DNA from: Spirosoma arboris
GTDB taxonomy: Bacteria > Bacteroidota > Bacteroidia > Cytophagales > Spirosomataceae
NCBI RefSeq assembly: GCF_009754945.1
Contig: NZ_WPIN01000018.1
Coordinates: forward strand, 62,001 to 126,000
Direction of reading: 5' to 3'
Length of the DNA stretch: 64,000 nt
The number at the start of each line of letters is the position of its first letter. Position 1 is the stretch's first letter. The notes below the pieces were generated by a model that did no database searches, was not told the origin of the DNA, and saw nothing but the letters and a program-made list of their open reading frames with translations. Made by a program: the position numbers and the translations under genes. Of this stretch, positions 9,318 to 18,025 are shown piece after piece.

Positions 9318-10397
9318 TTAAAAAGCCGTTGCCTCGGCAACTGACTTTACAGACCGATTCGATGAAGGTTTCTGGAGTATCAGTTCGACATGCCGATAGG
9401 TAAAGACCGACAGCAGATGAACACAACCCAGACACGTAAGGATGTACAGCGATTCACCCAGTCTTGAAGCCGGGAGCTTCATAACCTTGAATAACACCAG
9501 ATCCAGGACATTCAGAACAATCAAGTGATTGAGGTAGTAGGAGTATGAGAGTCTGCCCAGAAACTCCAGTCGATCACTGGCTAAAAACTTGGCAATGGCA
9601 CCCTTTTCGCGGGAGAAAACAAGGATAACCAGGGCAAACAGAAAGGGCATTAGCCAGCTTTCTGAATGAGTAAATACGCTAACCGTATAGATCGTCAGAC
9701 CAAGCAACAGGATTTCTGCGATAGAAGCAGGCCAGTAGTTACCCGATGGTGATAACCGGCGACCCAATCGATACGTCAACATACCGATGAGAAAACTGTA
9801 CAGGCATCGAACAAATCCGTAGTCGTAGTTATAGATAATGCTACCATGATGGCGAACAATGAACCAGGCCACCAAACTGAAGCAAAGGCCACAGATAATC
9901 AGTAAATTCTTGCGGAAAAGTACCAGGCAAAAAGCCCAGACCAGATAGGTGTAAAACTCAACGCTAATGCTCCAGCTAGGCCCATTCCAGGTGACGCGAT
10001 CAAACAAATGTAACGATTGGGTCAGCGTGAGATTGGCCAGGAACGAAACGAACGATTTATCCTCTGCAAAGACCGGGTTAGCGAGCTTAACAACGTAGTG
10101 ATCAATGGCGTATCGGAAAATCTCGAACGCAAGCACGAGCAACAAGGTAAACAGGTGGAGCGGATACAGGCGTCGAAACCGCTTGATTGCGAACGGTTTG
10201 ATACTGGCCAGATTAGTAATCTTATCGTAATTACTGTAAGTGATCACAAAGCCAGATAAGACAAAAAAGAAGTCGACAAAAATGTCACTCTTCGCAATGA
10301 AGGCGATGCCCGATAATACTGTTAAGTGCTGCAAATGGAAAAGAATAACCATAATTGCAGCCATGCCTCTGAATGTATCAACCGCTCGAAATCTCAT
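9318..10397 (-). CDS. Acyltransferase family 3 (OafA-like) membrane protein
   Basis: 359 residues, strongly hydrophobic with about ten membrane segments. The N-terminus has the family pattern RAVDTFRGMAAIMVILFH, with the conserved Arg and His, followed by IFVDFFFVLSGFVITY. A conserved-looking WSISVEFYTYL block lies near residue 145. Family members O-acetylate or O-succinylate surface polysaccharides. In this operon it most likely decorates the repeat unit, and the acyl group is unknown. It lacks the extra SGNH domain found in some relatives. Confidence 0.93.
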   Translation of the reverse strand: MRFRAVDTFRGMAAIMVILFHLQHLTVLSGIAFIAKSDIFVDFFFVLSGFVITYSNYDKITNLASIKPFAIKRFRRLYPLHLFTLLLVLAFEIFRYAIDHYVVKLANPVFAEDKSFVSFLANLTLTQSLHLFDRVTWNGPSWSISVEFYTYLVWAFCLVLFRKNLLIICGLCFSLVAWFIVRHHGSIIYNYDYGFVRCLYSFLIGMLTYRLGRRLSPSGNYWPASIAEILLLGLTIYTVSVFTHSESWLMPFLFALVILVFSREKGAIAKFLASDRLEFLGRLSYSYYLNHLIVLNVLDLVLFKVMKLPASRLGESLYILTCLGCVHLLSVFTYRHVELILQKPSSNRSVKSVAEATAF

Positions 10398-10423
10398 GGT
10401 GTAAAGCGTTTTCGATGCTTAGC

Positions 10424-11518
10424 TCAGGTTAGAGATCTATATACGTCAAGTGTTTGATCGATCGACTTCTTAAGGGGGAAATCCAGCAGTCGTTTCGAGC
10501 CTCGTTCAACTAATTGCGCTCGTAAAGCGCTATCTGCCAGCGTGCTGGATAGCTTACTAGTCAGATCGTTCTGGTCGGTCGCTTTAAAATAGACAGCTGC
10601 ATCCTCGGCTACTTCCAGGAAGCATTCTGTATCGCTGAGCAAAATGGGGCACTGTGCCTTAAAGGCTTCCAGAATTGGTAAACCAAACCCTTCATACAGC
10701 GATGGATAGACAAAAAGCTGCGCGTTCTTATACAGAAAATTGAGTTGCTCGTCGGTGGCGTTAATGTGCCTTACCCGATCTGTGAGACCCAGTCGTAGCA
10801 GGAATTCCTGATCCGCTACGGCCAGTGTTCCACCCCCCGTCAGTATCACGTTTAGGTCTGGCGAATCCAGCATTAGTGGCTGGATGGCGTTCATAAACAG
10901 ATAAAAGTTCTTATACCCACTTCGGTCGCCCACAAAAAGTACGTAGCGTTCGGGCAGGTTAGGTACCGGCTCAAACTGTAAAGGCGTATCCAGGTCAATG
11001 CCGTGGTAGATTGTCGCTACTTTAGCCGGATCGACGTTAAAAAAATGGAGCAGATCTTTCCGGGTGGTTTTGGAGATGGCGATAATCGCGTCAGCCCGTT
11101 CAATGTTGAGTCGCTTCTGTTGAGTAAGCGGGTCCTGCGCCCAGAAATATTCGGGCAGGCGCTCATACGTCAGATCGTGAATCGTGATAACCAGCGGCTT
11201 TTTTAAGGATTTGAGAAAGTATGGATCGTAGTAAGTTGGATGAAACACATCGAAATCCCCTTTTTTCAGCAGCCGTTCGCAGTAGTACTGATTCAACAGG
11301 TAGTCAACTCGGGGTTTCTTTCCCAGAATCCGGTCGCTCAATGCCCCTTTCATGGCCAGTGGTTCTCCCTGGATGTAATGATTTTTGGCATGCAGAACAC
11401 CCAGCTTATACGTGATATTATCAGAGTGCTTGATGCCATCAATAATGTTGGCAAAGTAGCGACTGATACCGCCGTACTTCTGCGTAGTGAATTTCTGATG
11501 GTCAATGAATACGTTCAT
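10424..11518 (-). CDS. Glycosyltransferase family 4 (GT-B fold)
   Basis: 364 residues. The N-terminal domain starts MNVFIDHQKFTTQKYGGISR, with the glycine-rich acceptor-side loop of GT4 enzymes. The C-terminal donor domain shows YVLFVGDRSGYKNFYLF and the EX7E-type block LFVYPSLYEGFGLPILEAF, characteristic of retaining GT4 enzymes. It is co-oriented with its neighbours (26-31 nt gaps). Relatives are mannosyl- or rhamnosyl-type transferases in O-antigen clusters; the specificity here is not known. Confidence 0.93.
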   Translation of the reverse strand: MNVFIDHQKFTTQKYGGISRYFANIIDGIKHSDNITYKLGVLHAKNHYIQGEPLAMKGALSDRILGKKPRVDYLLNQYYCERLLKKGDFDVFHPTYYDPYFLKSLKKPLVITIHDLTYERLPEYFWAQDPLTQQKRLNIERADAIIAISKTTRKDLLHFFNVDPAKVATIYHGIDLDTPLQFEPVPNLPERYVLFVGDRSGYKNFYLFMNAIQPLMLDSPDLNVILTGGGTLAVADQEFLLRLGLTDRVRHINATDEQLNFLYKNAQLFVYPSLYEGFGLPILEAFKAQCPILLSDTECFLEVAEDAAVYFKATDQNDLTSKLSSTLADSALRAQLVERGSKRLLDFPLKKSIDQTLDVYRSLT

Positions 11519-11549
11519 GGTTGGTGGAAAATCGCTGATGTGAACCGGA

Positions 11550-12422
11550 TTAGAGTGATAACCAGGAAGGTGGGAGCAAGTCCCTTGTATCCCAGTCGGG
11601 TTTATCCTTGTACCAGTTCTTGGGAGTGATCACCAGTTTGTCAGGATTTGGATTGAGCCAGGCACCCCACCAGCTAAATGAGCTATTGGCAATAATGTGG
11701 TGATGACAATGGCTCATCAGAACCAGGTCGGCCACATCGCCGGTTGGGCCGGTGTTCTGGACAAAAACGCTATCGCTGGGCAATGGTAAATTTTCCTTAA
11801 CCCAGTCCTTATCATCGCTGAAGACGAAGAAATGGGGGTTTTTAATTTCCTTTGTCACATACCGAATTGCCTTCTTATAATAGTCGAGCCCCACAAATCC
11901 GAACGTTTTACTGAACTCAGGATGGTTAACGTAATCACCCCGCCGAACGTGGATAGAAACCGGCACGGGGGTATCCCGAATCTGTTGTAAGTATTGATCG
12001 AACTCAGGACTGGGCGTTTTGCTCAACTGAAAGTCGCGCCGAATGATGTCTGCACTATCCCGGAAATAAGCCTCCGACTGCCAGAACCCTTCCATAATAA
12101 CACAACCCGCACGCGACTTGAGGATCTGTTCGTCGAAGTGAAATTGTTTTTCCTTTAAAAATAGAAAAAAGGGTTTCAGACTACGGTTTGGCAGGAGTTT
12201 TGTTGATTTAGAAACATACTCAACCGGCGACTCCTGAAGCGTACGATAGGGAGCTGAAAAATTCCCAAGTTTGAACGAACGTGAGGTATCATCATCGTAT
12301 TGATATAAGTAATAACTCAGGTCTACGTACAAAGGGGTTTTATTTTTCAATGAGAGGTGACGAGCAACCGCATACTGAAAAAGCTGATTTCCTAAACCAC
12401 TGGTTATCCTGCTGATAATCAT
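11550..12422 (-). CDS. Alpha-1,2-fucosyltransferase (GT11)
   Basis: 290 residues with the GT11 motifs in order: SGLGNQLFQYAVARHLS near the N-terminus, HVRRGDY at 158-164 (the GDP-fucose-binding HxRRGDY signature), and NSSFSWWGAWLN near residue 250. GT11 enzymes transfer fucose from GDP-fucose in alpha-1,2 linkage, so the polysaccharide probably carries fucose or a related 6-deoxyhexose. No GDP-fucose synthesis genes are in this window, so the donor must be made elsewhere. The start is 43 nt from the stop of the preceding gene. Confidence 0.94.
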   Translation of the reverse strand: MIISRITSGLGNQLFQYAVARHLSLKNKTPLYVDLSYYLYQYDDDTSRSFKLGNFSAPYRTLQESPVEYVSKSTKLLPNRSLKPFFLFLKEKQFHFDEQILKSRAGCVIMEGFWQSEAYFRDSADIIRRDFQLSKTPSPEFDQYLQQIRDTPVPVSIHVRRGDYVNHPEFSKTFGFVGLDYYKKAIRYVTKEIKNPHFFVFSDDKDWVKENLPLPSDSVFVQNTGPTGDVADLVLMSHCHHHIIANSSFSWWGAWLNPNPDKLVITPKNWYKDKPDWDTRDLLPPSWLSL

Positions 12423-12464
12423 GACAATTCTGTTTTTTATAAATACCTAAGTGGGCGATTGGTG

Positions 12465-13421
12465 TCAGAAATGGGTACTCAGAAACGTGAAAATCTCATC
12501 CCGATTTCGGGCGTGTAAAATCGTTGCCCCCGATAGTTTGGGGAATAGCGTTTCGTATTCGTTAAAGGCATGCTCGTGCCCCCATTTCGGATTCGACAGA
12601 ATAATGTTTGTGCCACCGAAACAACTGGCCAGGGCTGCTGTACCCCCGTGCATTGAAATAAAATGGTCGCAGTTGGCATAGACCATCAGTTGCAGGTGAT
12701 TGTAATTGTTGACCACAGATGGATGATACTTGGTGAACAGATCGTCCATCAACAGCACCTCGGGATAGTTTTTTCGAAGCCAGTTGTGTTCGTGCAGCGA
12801 CATCGTTTCGCTGTTATCCTCTACAATCTGGCTGGGCAAGGGACGGTTGTAAATGAGTTGATACCGTGCGCCATACGTTTGAATAATGCGTTCGAGCGTT
12901 GGTATATCCAGAAAGTTGATGGGCGATTGATCCCATTCTATATTATACTTATTGGCAATAATCAGCAGCGGTTTGTCATAGACAAATACATCGTTCTTGT
13001 AGTGAGCCTTGAACGGAACCTGTGCCCAATTGCGAAAACTATACGAATTGCTATGTGTCATATTGGGTATATCATAGTGCCCATATGACTCTGTCCAGAC
13101 CCGTTTCTCAAACCGCTCTTCGTGTTCTGGACTAAAAAAATAAAATTCTTTCGTGCGCCAGGCCGAAATGGTTTTTTTCAGCGTGCCATTCAAGTAATGC
13201 CAGTACGCGAACGGGATAACATAGCGAAGCTCCTGATCAAATTCACCCTGATAGCTGATGACTTTGTATTTTTTCTTCAGGATGTAATCCCGTATTACAT
13301 AGCGGCCCTGGACCAGTTTGCAATAGTAATTGTCGCGTATAAAATAGTGCAGATCCTTATGGAGCTTCGGATGGTTTAGCCAGGCTACTAGATAAAGTGA
13401 TTTTAAAATAAGCCGTTGCAT
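12465..13421 (-). CDS. Protein of unknown function in the polysaccharide operon, possible GT-B-like glycosyltransferase
   Basis: 318 residues; I do not recognise it as a named family. The C-terminal third (HLQLMVYANCDHFISMHGG, then TAALASCFGGTNIILSNPKW) has the look of a GT-B donor domain, in the style of GT61 or fucosyltransferase-like proteins, with a His-Gly-Gly loop followed by a hydrophobic strand. The N-terminal part is rich in Tyr, His and aromatic residues and has no signal peptide. Its place between the GT11 gene and the flippase gene supports a role in polysaccharide synthesis, but this is inference. Confidence 0.8.
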   Translation of the reverse strand: MQRLILKSLYLVAWLNHPKLHKDLHYFIRDNYYCKLVQGRYVIRDYILKKKYKVISYQGEFDQELRYVIPFAYWHYLNGTLKKTISAWRTKEFYFFSPEHEERFEKRVWTESYGHYDIPNMTHSNSYSFRNWAQVPFKAHYKNDVFVYDKPLLIIANKYNIEWDQSPINFLDIPTLERIIQTYGARYQLIYNRPLPSQIVEDNSETMSLHEHNWLRKNYPEVLLMDDLFTKYHPSVVNNYNHLQLMVYANCDHFISMHGGTAALASCFGGTNIILSNPKWGHEHAFNEYETLFPKLSGATILHARNRDEIFTFLSTHF

Positions 13422-13475
13422 GGGTTAGTTATAGGCTAATTTGATAATTCAGGTTTATTCGTTCGTTTGGAAATC

Positions 13476-14912
13476 TCACGCTGCCTTACCCAACGTTTTG
13501 AGTTCTGCCAATGGAAACTTATACCGAAGCGTTAGTCCAATGTAAATCAGGCCACCCAGCACAATCTGCACAATGGTATGTACAACACTGATCGAATCGG
13601 CGTATGATTTGTACAGCACAATAGCGCCTACCATGAGCAGACAGAATAGGATCGGTTTCGCAATGGACTGAGCGAATTCGCCCAGGAACGGCCCAATCAA
13701 CGTATGAACAATCCGGAAATTCATCACCAGATTGGCCAGTGTCGCCAGCATAAACGCCAGTGCAATACCAACAACACCCCAGTACTGAGCAAGCACGTAA
13801 ACGAGTGGTACTTTAATGAACAAGGTGATCACATTTAGGAAAAAAAGTAGTTTCGGTTTACCTTTCGAAAAAGCCAGCGTAAAGAGCGGATTGCTGAGGA
13901 ATGTGAAAATGCTGACGAAAACAAAAATGCGAATGAGTTGAATCGTGGGCTCCCAACCAGGACCATAGAAAAGTGGTACCACACTATCGGCGGTGATAAA
14001 TAAGCCCGCCAGTAAAGGCAGGTTTACGTAAGTAAGTAAATCCAGGATGGACAGATACGATTTCTTGAGCTCATCGGTGTCTCCTTTCAGGCGGGCCAGA
14101 ATGGGGTAGGCCACCTGCAACACAATCGGACTGAGTTTGGAAATGGGAAAGACCGCCAGTTGCGACGCCAGCGTGTAATAGCCTAACTGTTTTACACCCA
14201 GCATACCCCCAACCAGAATGTTGTCGGAGTTGGCCTGAATAAATCCGACAATTCCATCTCCCACATTGTAGAGCCCGAACCGAAGGTGATCTTTGATCAG
14301 ATTCAGATCAAAGGTTAACGTGGGCGTGAACAGACGGCCTCCATACACCAGTTGAAGTACTGATTTTATGGTTTGTTGAGCTAGTTGACCAAAAATCAGG
14401 GCTAATTCGGCGAAACCCATATAGGCCAGCCCAATAGTTGTACCGCAACCAATGATCGTACCGGCCATGTCGATGGTGGCTACCTGCTTAAATTGCAGTT
14501 CTTTCTGTAATAAAAACAGATAGATCTGACCGACGTAAACAATGATAAAATACAGAGACGATAATTTAATGACCGGTTCCAGCCGGGGTTCTTTGTAATA
14601 GGCCACCACTAGTGGCCAGCTAAAGAAAACCAGAATGCCAACCACTAATCCAAGCGCCAGATTCAGCAAATAGATCGTGGATAAAACCTGCTGATCTTCT
14701 TCCTGTTTGTAAATGATGGAATTGGAAAAGCCCAGGTTGGCAAAAATGCTGAAGAATGCAATCAGCAGAGTACTAACACTGACAATTCCGAAAACGGATG
14801 CTTCCAGTAGGCGGGCCAGTACCGCTACCTGTACAAATTGCAACAGGGTGGATAGAGCCGTTGAAAGGCTCATCCACTTGCCACCGCTAATTGCCTGCTG
14901 CTTGTTGTTCAT
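13476..14912 (-). CDS. Polysaccharide flippase of the MOP superfamily (Wzx/WzxC-like)
   Basis: 478 residues with 12-14 predicted membrane segments spread over the whole length. The N-terminus (SGGKWMSLSTALSTLLQFVQ, then VLARLLEASVFGIVSVSTLL) and the central ILARLKGDTDELKKSYL region match the colanic-acid-exporter branch of Wzx flippases. It would flip undecaprenyl-linked repeat units from the cytoplasmic to the periplasmic leaflet. It starts 5 nt after the stop of the co-polymerase gene, so the two are tightly coupled. Confidence 0.94.
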   Translation of the reverse strand: MNNKQQAISGGKWMSLSTALSTLLQFVQVAVLARLLEASVFGIVSVSTLLIAFFSIFANLGFSNSIIYKQEEDQQVLSTIYLLNLALGLVVGILVFFSWPLVVAYYKEPRLEPVIKLSSLYFIIVYVGQIYLFLLQKELQFKQVATIDMAGTIIGCGTTIGLAYMGFAELALIFGQLAQQTIKSVLQLVYGGRLFTPTLTFDLNLIKDHLRFGLYNVGDGIVGFIQANSDNILVGGMLGVKQLGYYTLASQLAVFPISKLSPIVLQVAYPILARLKGDTDELKKSYLSILDLLTYVNLPLLAGLFITADSVVPLFYGPGWEPTIQLIRIFVFVSIFTFLSNPLFTLAFSKGKPKLLFFLNVITLFIKVPLVYVLAQYWGVVGIALAFMLATLANLVMNFRIVHTLIGPFLGEFAQSIAKPILFCLLMVGAIVLYKSYADSISVVHTIVQIVLGGLIYIGLTLRYKFPLAELKTLGKAA

Positions 14913-14917
14913 GTCGA

Positions 14918-17137
14918 CTATCGGTTAAGCGCCTTCTCTTTTTTGGTAGAACGGGTGGCTGCTGTGGGAGCATTGTAGGGGCTGTTGCGGACTAAGCCCT
15001 GCTCCATGTCGTTGAGACTTGGTGCGTCGACGTTACTATCTTCTACCTTGTTCAGCGTAGCCAGCACGGGCTGCTTCGCTGTCTTGAGGTATTGAGCATA
15101 AAGCTGTTTATCCCGCCGTCCCCATATCGTATGCAACGTGAAAATCAATATCGAAACGGCACTGCGGCTGACCAGATGCAGCGGAAGTGGGCTGCTAACG
15201 AGCGGAGGAAGTTCCATGATAATTTTGTTGAAAACCGTTGCTGGCAATGAACTATCATTCGGCAGCAAATCTTCCGGCTCACGAACATTCCTGAAATTCG
15301 GATGGATCTCGTAGGGATAAAAATAAATACCTTCCTGCTCGAAGGGTTGATCGGAAGCTTCCAGGCGAGGGTAGTAGTACGCTATTTGTTCACCAGATTC
15401 CGCAAATAGTCGCGCCAGACCGTGTGCAAGCCAGGTTTTACCCTGCTTCCCACGAGTGCTGAATAGCGTTATAACCGGCGGATACGATGGCGTACTACGC
15501 TGCTCTATGGTAATATTGATCGCATTGGCCAGTTGTTCAAACATGCTGGTAGCAGCTCGACTGGCGCGTAAATTGATCGCAAACTTTTTAACCGTCGGGA
15601 ATAGCGCTGACATCGTAGTGCCAATGCGCTGTTCTGCCTGATCGGCGGAGTTAACCCGTTTATCGGCCAGCGTACGAAAGGCTGCCAGCAATAAGGCGAT
15701 GACTAAACCTGCACCTGCGCCAATAGCCATAAAAAGCCAGCGTTTGGGAGGCTGGGGCGATAGCGAAAATACAGGTGGGTCCAGAACGGTTAACGCACCA
15801 TCGATGGAAATATCCTGCCGATGAACAGTTGCCTGATTAAGCGACTGAACCAGGGCCATGTATTCTTTCTCGGCAACTTCCAGATCACGGGTTAACTGCC
15901 GCTGTTCTGATTCCAGCGGAGGAAATGCAGCCGATTCAGCCTGATAGTCATCCATCCGTTTCTTAACGATGTCCAGACGTGCGGCTGATTCTTCGTAGGC
16001 CAATACTTTATCCAGCCAGCCGTTGATCAGGGTTAGTTTCGGAATCGACTCGGCTGTATTGTCGGCCGCAAAATAATTCTGAGCAATCTGTTTCAACTCT
16101 GAAGAGACCTGATTGACTTTGGCCTGATACTGGTCAAGTACCGACTGAGACTGATTATTGGCGCGGGCATTGATCAACTGCGATTCAGCAGCAGTCAATT
16201 CGGCCTGCTTATCGGTTAACTGCGTATTGATTTTCAACAGTGTACCGCCCTGCGTCATACGCTGGGCCAGCGCGTCTCGGGCCGCCTTGGCCGCTCTGCT
16301 CTTCATGACCTCCTCATTATATTCAGTCACTAACGCATCGCGGGTAGTTGAGCGGGTTTTTAGCTCGTCTTCAAAATTGAGTACATTGTGTTGTACGTTG
16401 AAAGACTTTAGTTTCGATTCAGCCTGATCCAGACGTTTCTTGGCAGTCTTGGTATTTTCTTCATAATAGGTAACAACCGGATTCGTTTCGCTCCGTTTCA
16501 GCGACGAGTACCGCTCGTTCAGTTCGAGAATTGCCATATTCAACGTTTGCTGGGCAATTGCCGGGTCTTCGGCTTCGTAATCCAGATCAAGCATATCGCT
16601 TCCTCCTCTCCGTGAGGACTTAAGCTTTTTGCCGATTACATCTGCCGAATAATCTGAGCCTGAGAATAACAGTCTCCGAACCGGATTATCGGTCTGGCTC
16701 TGCGCCAACCGGTTAATCTGATTACGGGTGGAGTCTGGAATGCCAGAGCTAATCAGGGTCTGACGTAAGCTGGCCGGAATTGCCTGCTGTAGCTTTTGAA
16801 AACTGGCTACTGAAAGCTCGCGATCTGATGGCTTTTTTACGTACAAATGTTGTGTCAACATGCGCACCCCAACTTCATATAGTGTCTGGTTGGAATTGAG
16901 GGTGGTCAGTACGTTATCGAAGGCATTACTAACGCCCGAATAATCGACGTGGAAATTTTCTTCTGCCGATCGCAGCGAGTAGCCAGACGTGAATCCCGTA
17001 TAAAGGGTTGCCTTGGTCTTGTACACCTGGACCTCATTGCGCATAAAATAATAAATGGCTCCAGCCCCCAGACAGGGGAACAAAATAAACCAGATGAGAT
17101 GCCGCTTCAGGAGCCGCCCAAATTCGTGGAAATTCAT
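14918..17137 (-). CDS. Wzz/Wzc-like polysaccharide co-polymerase with degenerate BY-kinase-like domain
   Basis: 739 residues. A first membrane segment (about 14-31) and a second (about 467-487, preceded by PQPPKRW) bracket a long periplasmic, largely coiled-coil region. This is the Wzz/PCP-2 plan that sets chain length. The cytoplasmic tail resembles a bacterial tyrosine kinase domain: the Walker A loop survives (TRGKQGKT, 561-568). The Walker A' acidic motif is replaced by AYYYPR (586-591), the Walker B-like IIMELPP (639-645) has Glu where Asp is usual, and the C-terminus lacks the Tyr cluster. It may bind nucleotide but probably does not autophosphorylate in the classical way. Confidence 0.92.
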   Translation of the reverse strand: MNFHEFGRLLKRHLIWFILFPCLGAGAIYYFMRNEVQVYKTKATLYTGFTSGYSLRSAEENFHVDYSGVSNAFDNVLTTLNSNQTLYEVGVRMLTQHLYVKKPSDRELSVASFQKLQQAIPASLRQTLISSGIPDSTRNQINRLAQSQTDNPVRRLLFSGSDYSADVIGKKLKSSRRGGSDMLDLDYEAEDPAIAQQTLNMAILELNERYSSLKRSETNPVVTYYEENTKTAKKRLDQAESKLKSFNVQHNVLNFEDELKTRSTTRDALVTEYNEEVMKSRAAKAARDALAQRMTQGGTLLKINTQLTDKQAELTAAESQLINARANNQSQSVLDQYQAKVNQVSSELKQIAQNYFAADNTAESIPKLTLINGWLDKVLAYEESAARLDIVKKRMDDYQAESAAFPPLESEQRQLTRDLEVAEKEYMALVQSLNQATVHRQDISIDGALTVLDPPVFSLSPQPPKRWLFMAIGAGAGLVIALLLAAFRTLADKRVNSADQAEQRIGTTMSALFPTVKKFAINLRASRAATSMFEQLANAINITIEQRSTPSYPPVITLFSTRGKQGKTWLAHGLARLFAESGEQIAYYYPRLEASDQPFEQEGIYFYPYEIHPNFRNVREPEDLLPNDSSLPATVFNKIIMELPPLVSSPLPLHLVSRSAVSILIFTLHTIWGRRDKQLYAQYLKTAKQPVLATLNKVEDSNVDAPSLNDMEQGLVRNSPYNAPTAATRSTKKEKALNR

Positions 17138-17141
17138 AGGG

Positions 17142-17969
17142 CTATATGCGTTTCAGTTGACGAATAGGCACTCCAACAAAGAGTTCGAGTGCATAAATAT
17201 TTTTGATAAACTGGGTCTTGGCCTGTTCAACCGTGGTTCGGCTTTCAGCGTATCGACTGCTGTTGTTGGCAGCCGCTTCAGGGGTGATTTTCCCCTTTTG
17301 CATTTCTACCTCTGCAATCCGATAAGCTGCCAGCGAGGATTGATCATCGCGCAGACGTATTTGCAATACCCGTTGCGACAACAGCAGGTCCTGGTAGAGG
17401 TTGAAAAGGTCTCGTTTTAGCTGAATTTCAGCCGTTCGTTTGCGCTCGGCATTGGCTTCAAATGTGGCGCGGGCCAGCTTAATCTCCTGAGGGCGAGCGA
17501 ATATGTCGTGGATACTAACCGATAAATTAAAACCCACCCGGTAACCGTTGGAGATTTGCCCCAACTGATCATTGGCACTGGTACCTGTTGAGAGAATGGC
17601 CTGATTCCCCATTGAATAGTTGGCGAATCCACCAACATTGTTCAGGAGTTGCATTTTGGAAAGCTGGTAAGCTGCCTGCTGGGCTGTTGCCAGCGCACTC
17701 TCGAATTTAACGGCTGGCGAATAAGCCAGAGCTATTTTATACATCTCATCGAAGGAGATGAGCTGAACGGAAATGTCCTGATTAAAATCAAATGTCAGGC
17801 TATCCACTGGTCCGCTGGCTACAGTAGCTGCGAGTGGTTTTGTGGTAGATGCTCTCTGAGGTGTACCTCCCTGCCCGTAACTCACTCCATATCCCGCAAT
17901 CCATAAAGCTAGCACCCATACGAACCGTAGGGTAAGGTGACTAAATCGATTGGCAATAGGTGTCTTCAT
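17142..17969 (-). CDS. Short TolC-family outer membrane protein
   Basis: About 275 residues from the Met at 17969, chosen because a good signal peptide follows directly (FVWVLALWIAGYGVSYGQ); a start nine residues upstream is possible. The rest is helical with TolC-like features: FDEMYKIALAYSPAVKFESA, a beta-rich middle (GYRVGFNLSVSIHDIF) and a helix with LKRDLFNLYQDLLLSQRVL. Full TolC proteins have two such repeats and 420-500 residues, and this one has about one. It lies 4 nt from the co-polymerase gene, so it may be the outer membrane partner of the exporter; that is inference. Confidence 0.86.
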   Translation of the reverse strand: MKTPIANRFSHLTLRFVWVLALWIAGYGVSYGQGGTPQRASTTKPLAATVASGPVDSLTFDFNQDISVQLISFDEMYKIALAYSPAVKFESALATAQQAAYQLSKMQLLNNVGGFANYSMGNQAILSTGTSANDQLGQISNGYRVGFNLSVSIHDIFARPQEIKLARATFEANAERKRTAEIQLKRDLFNLYQDLLLSQRVLQIRLRDDQSSLAAYRIAEVEMQKGKITPEAAANNSSRYAESRTTVEQAKTQFIKNIYALELFVGVPIRQLKRI

Positions 17970-18025
17970 GCTGTCTAAATGCCTTAATACTATCATGGTT
18001 AATTGGATAAAAACGCAATGTGCTA

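Noticed and set aside
12663..13088. Plus-strand open frame of 141 codons opposite the unknown polysaccharide gene
   Set aside because: It lies fully inside the minus-strand gene, has low-complexity Ile/Val composition, no family motif and would break the long co-oriented operon.
17142..17969. Calling the short TolC-like protein a Wza exporter
   Set aside because: No SLBB or poly-export motif and no lipobox; the helical pattern is that of TolC.
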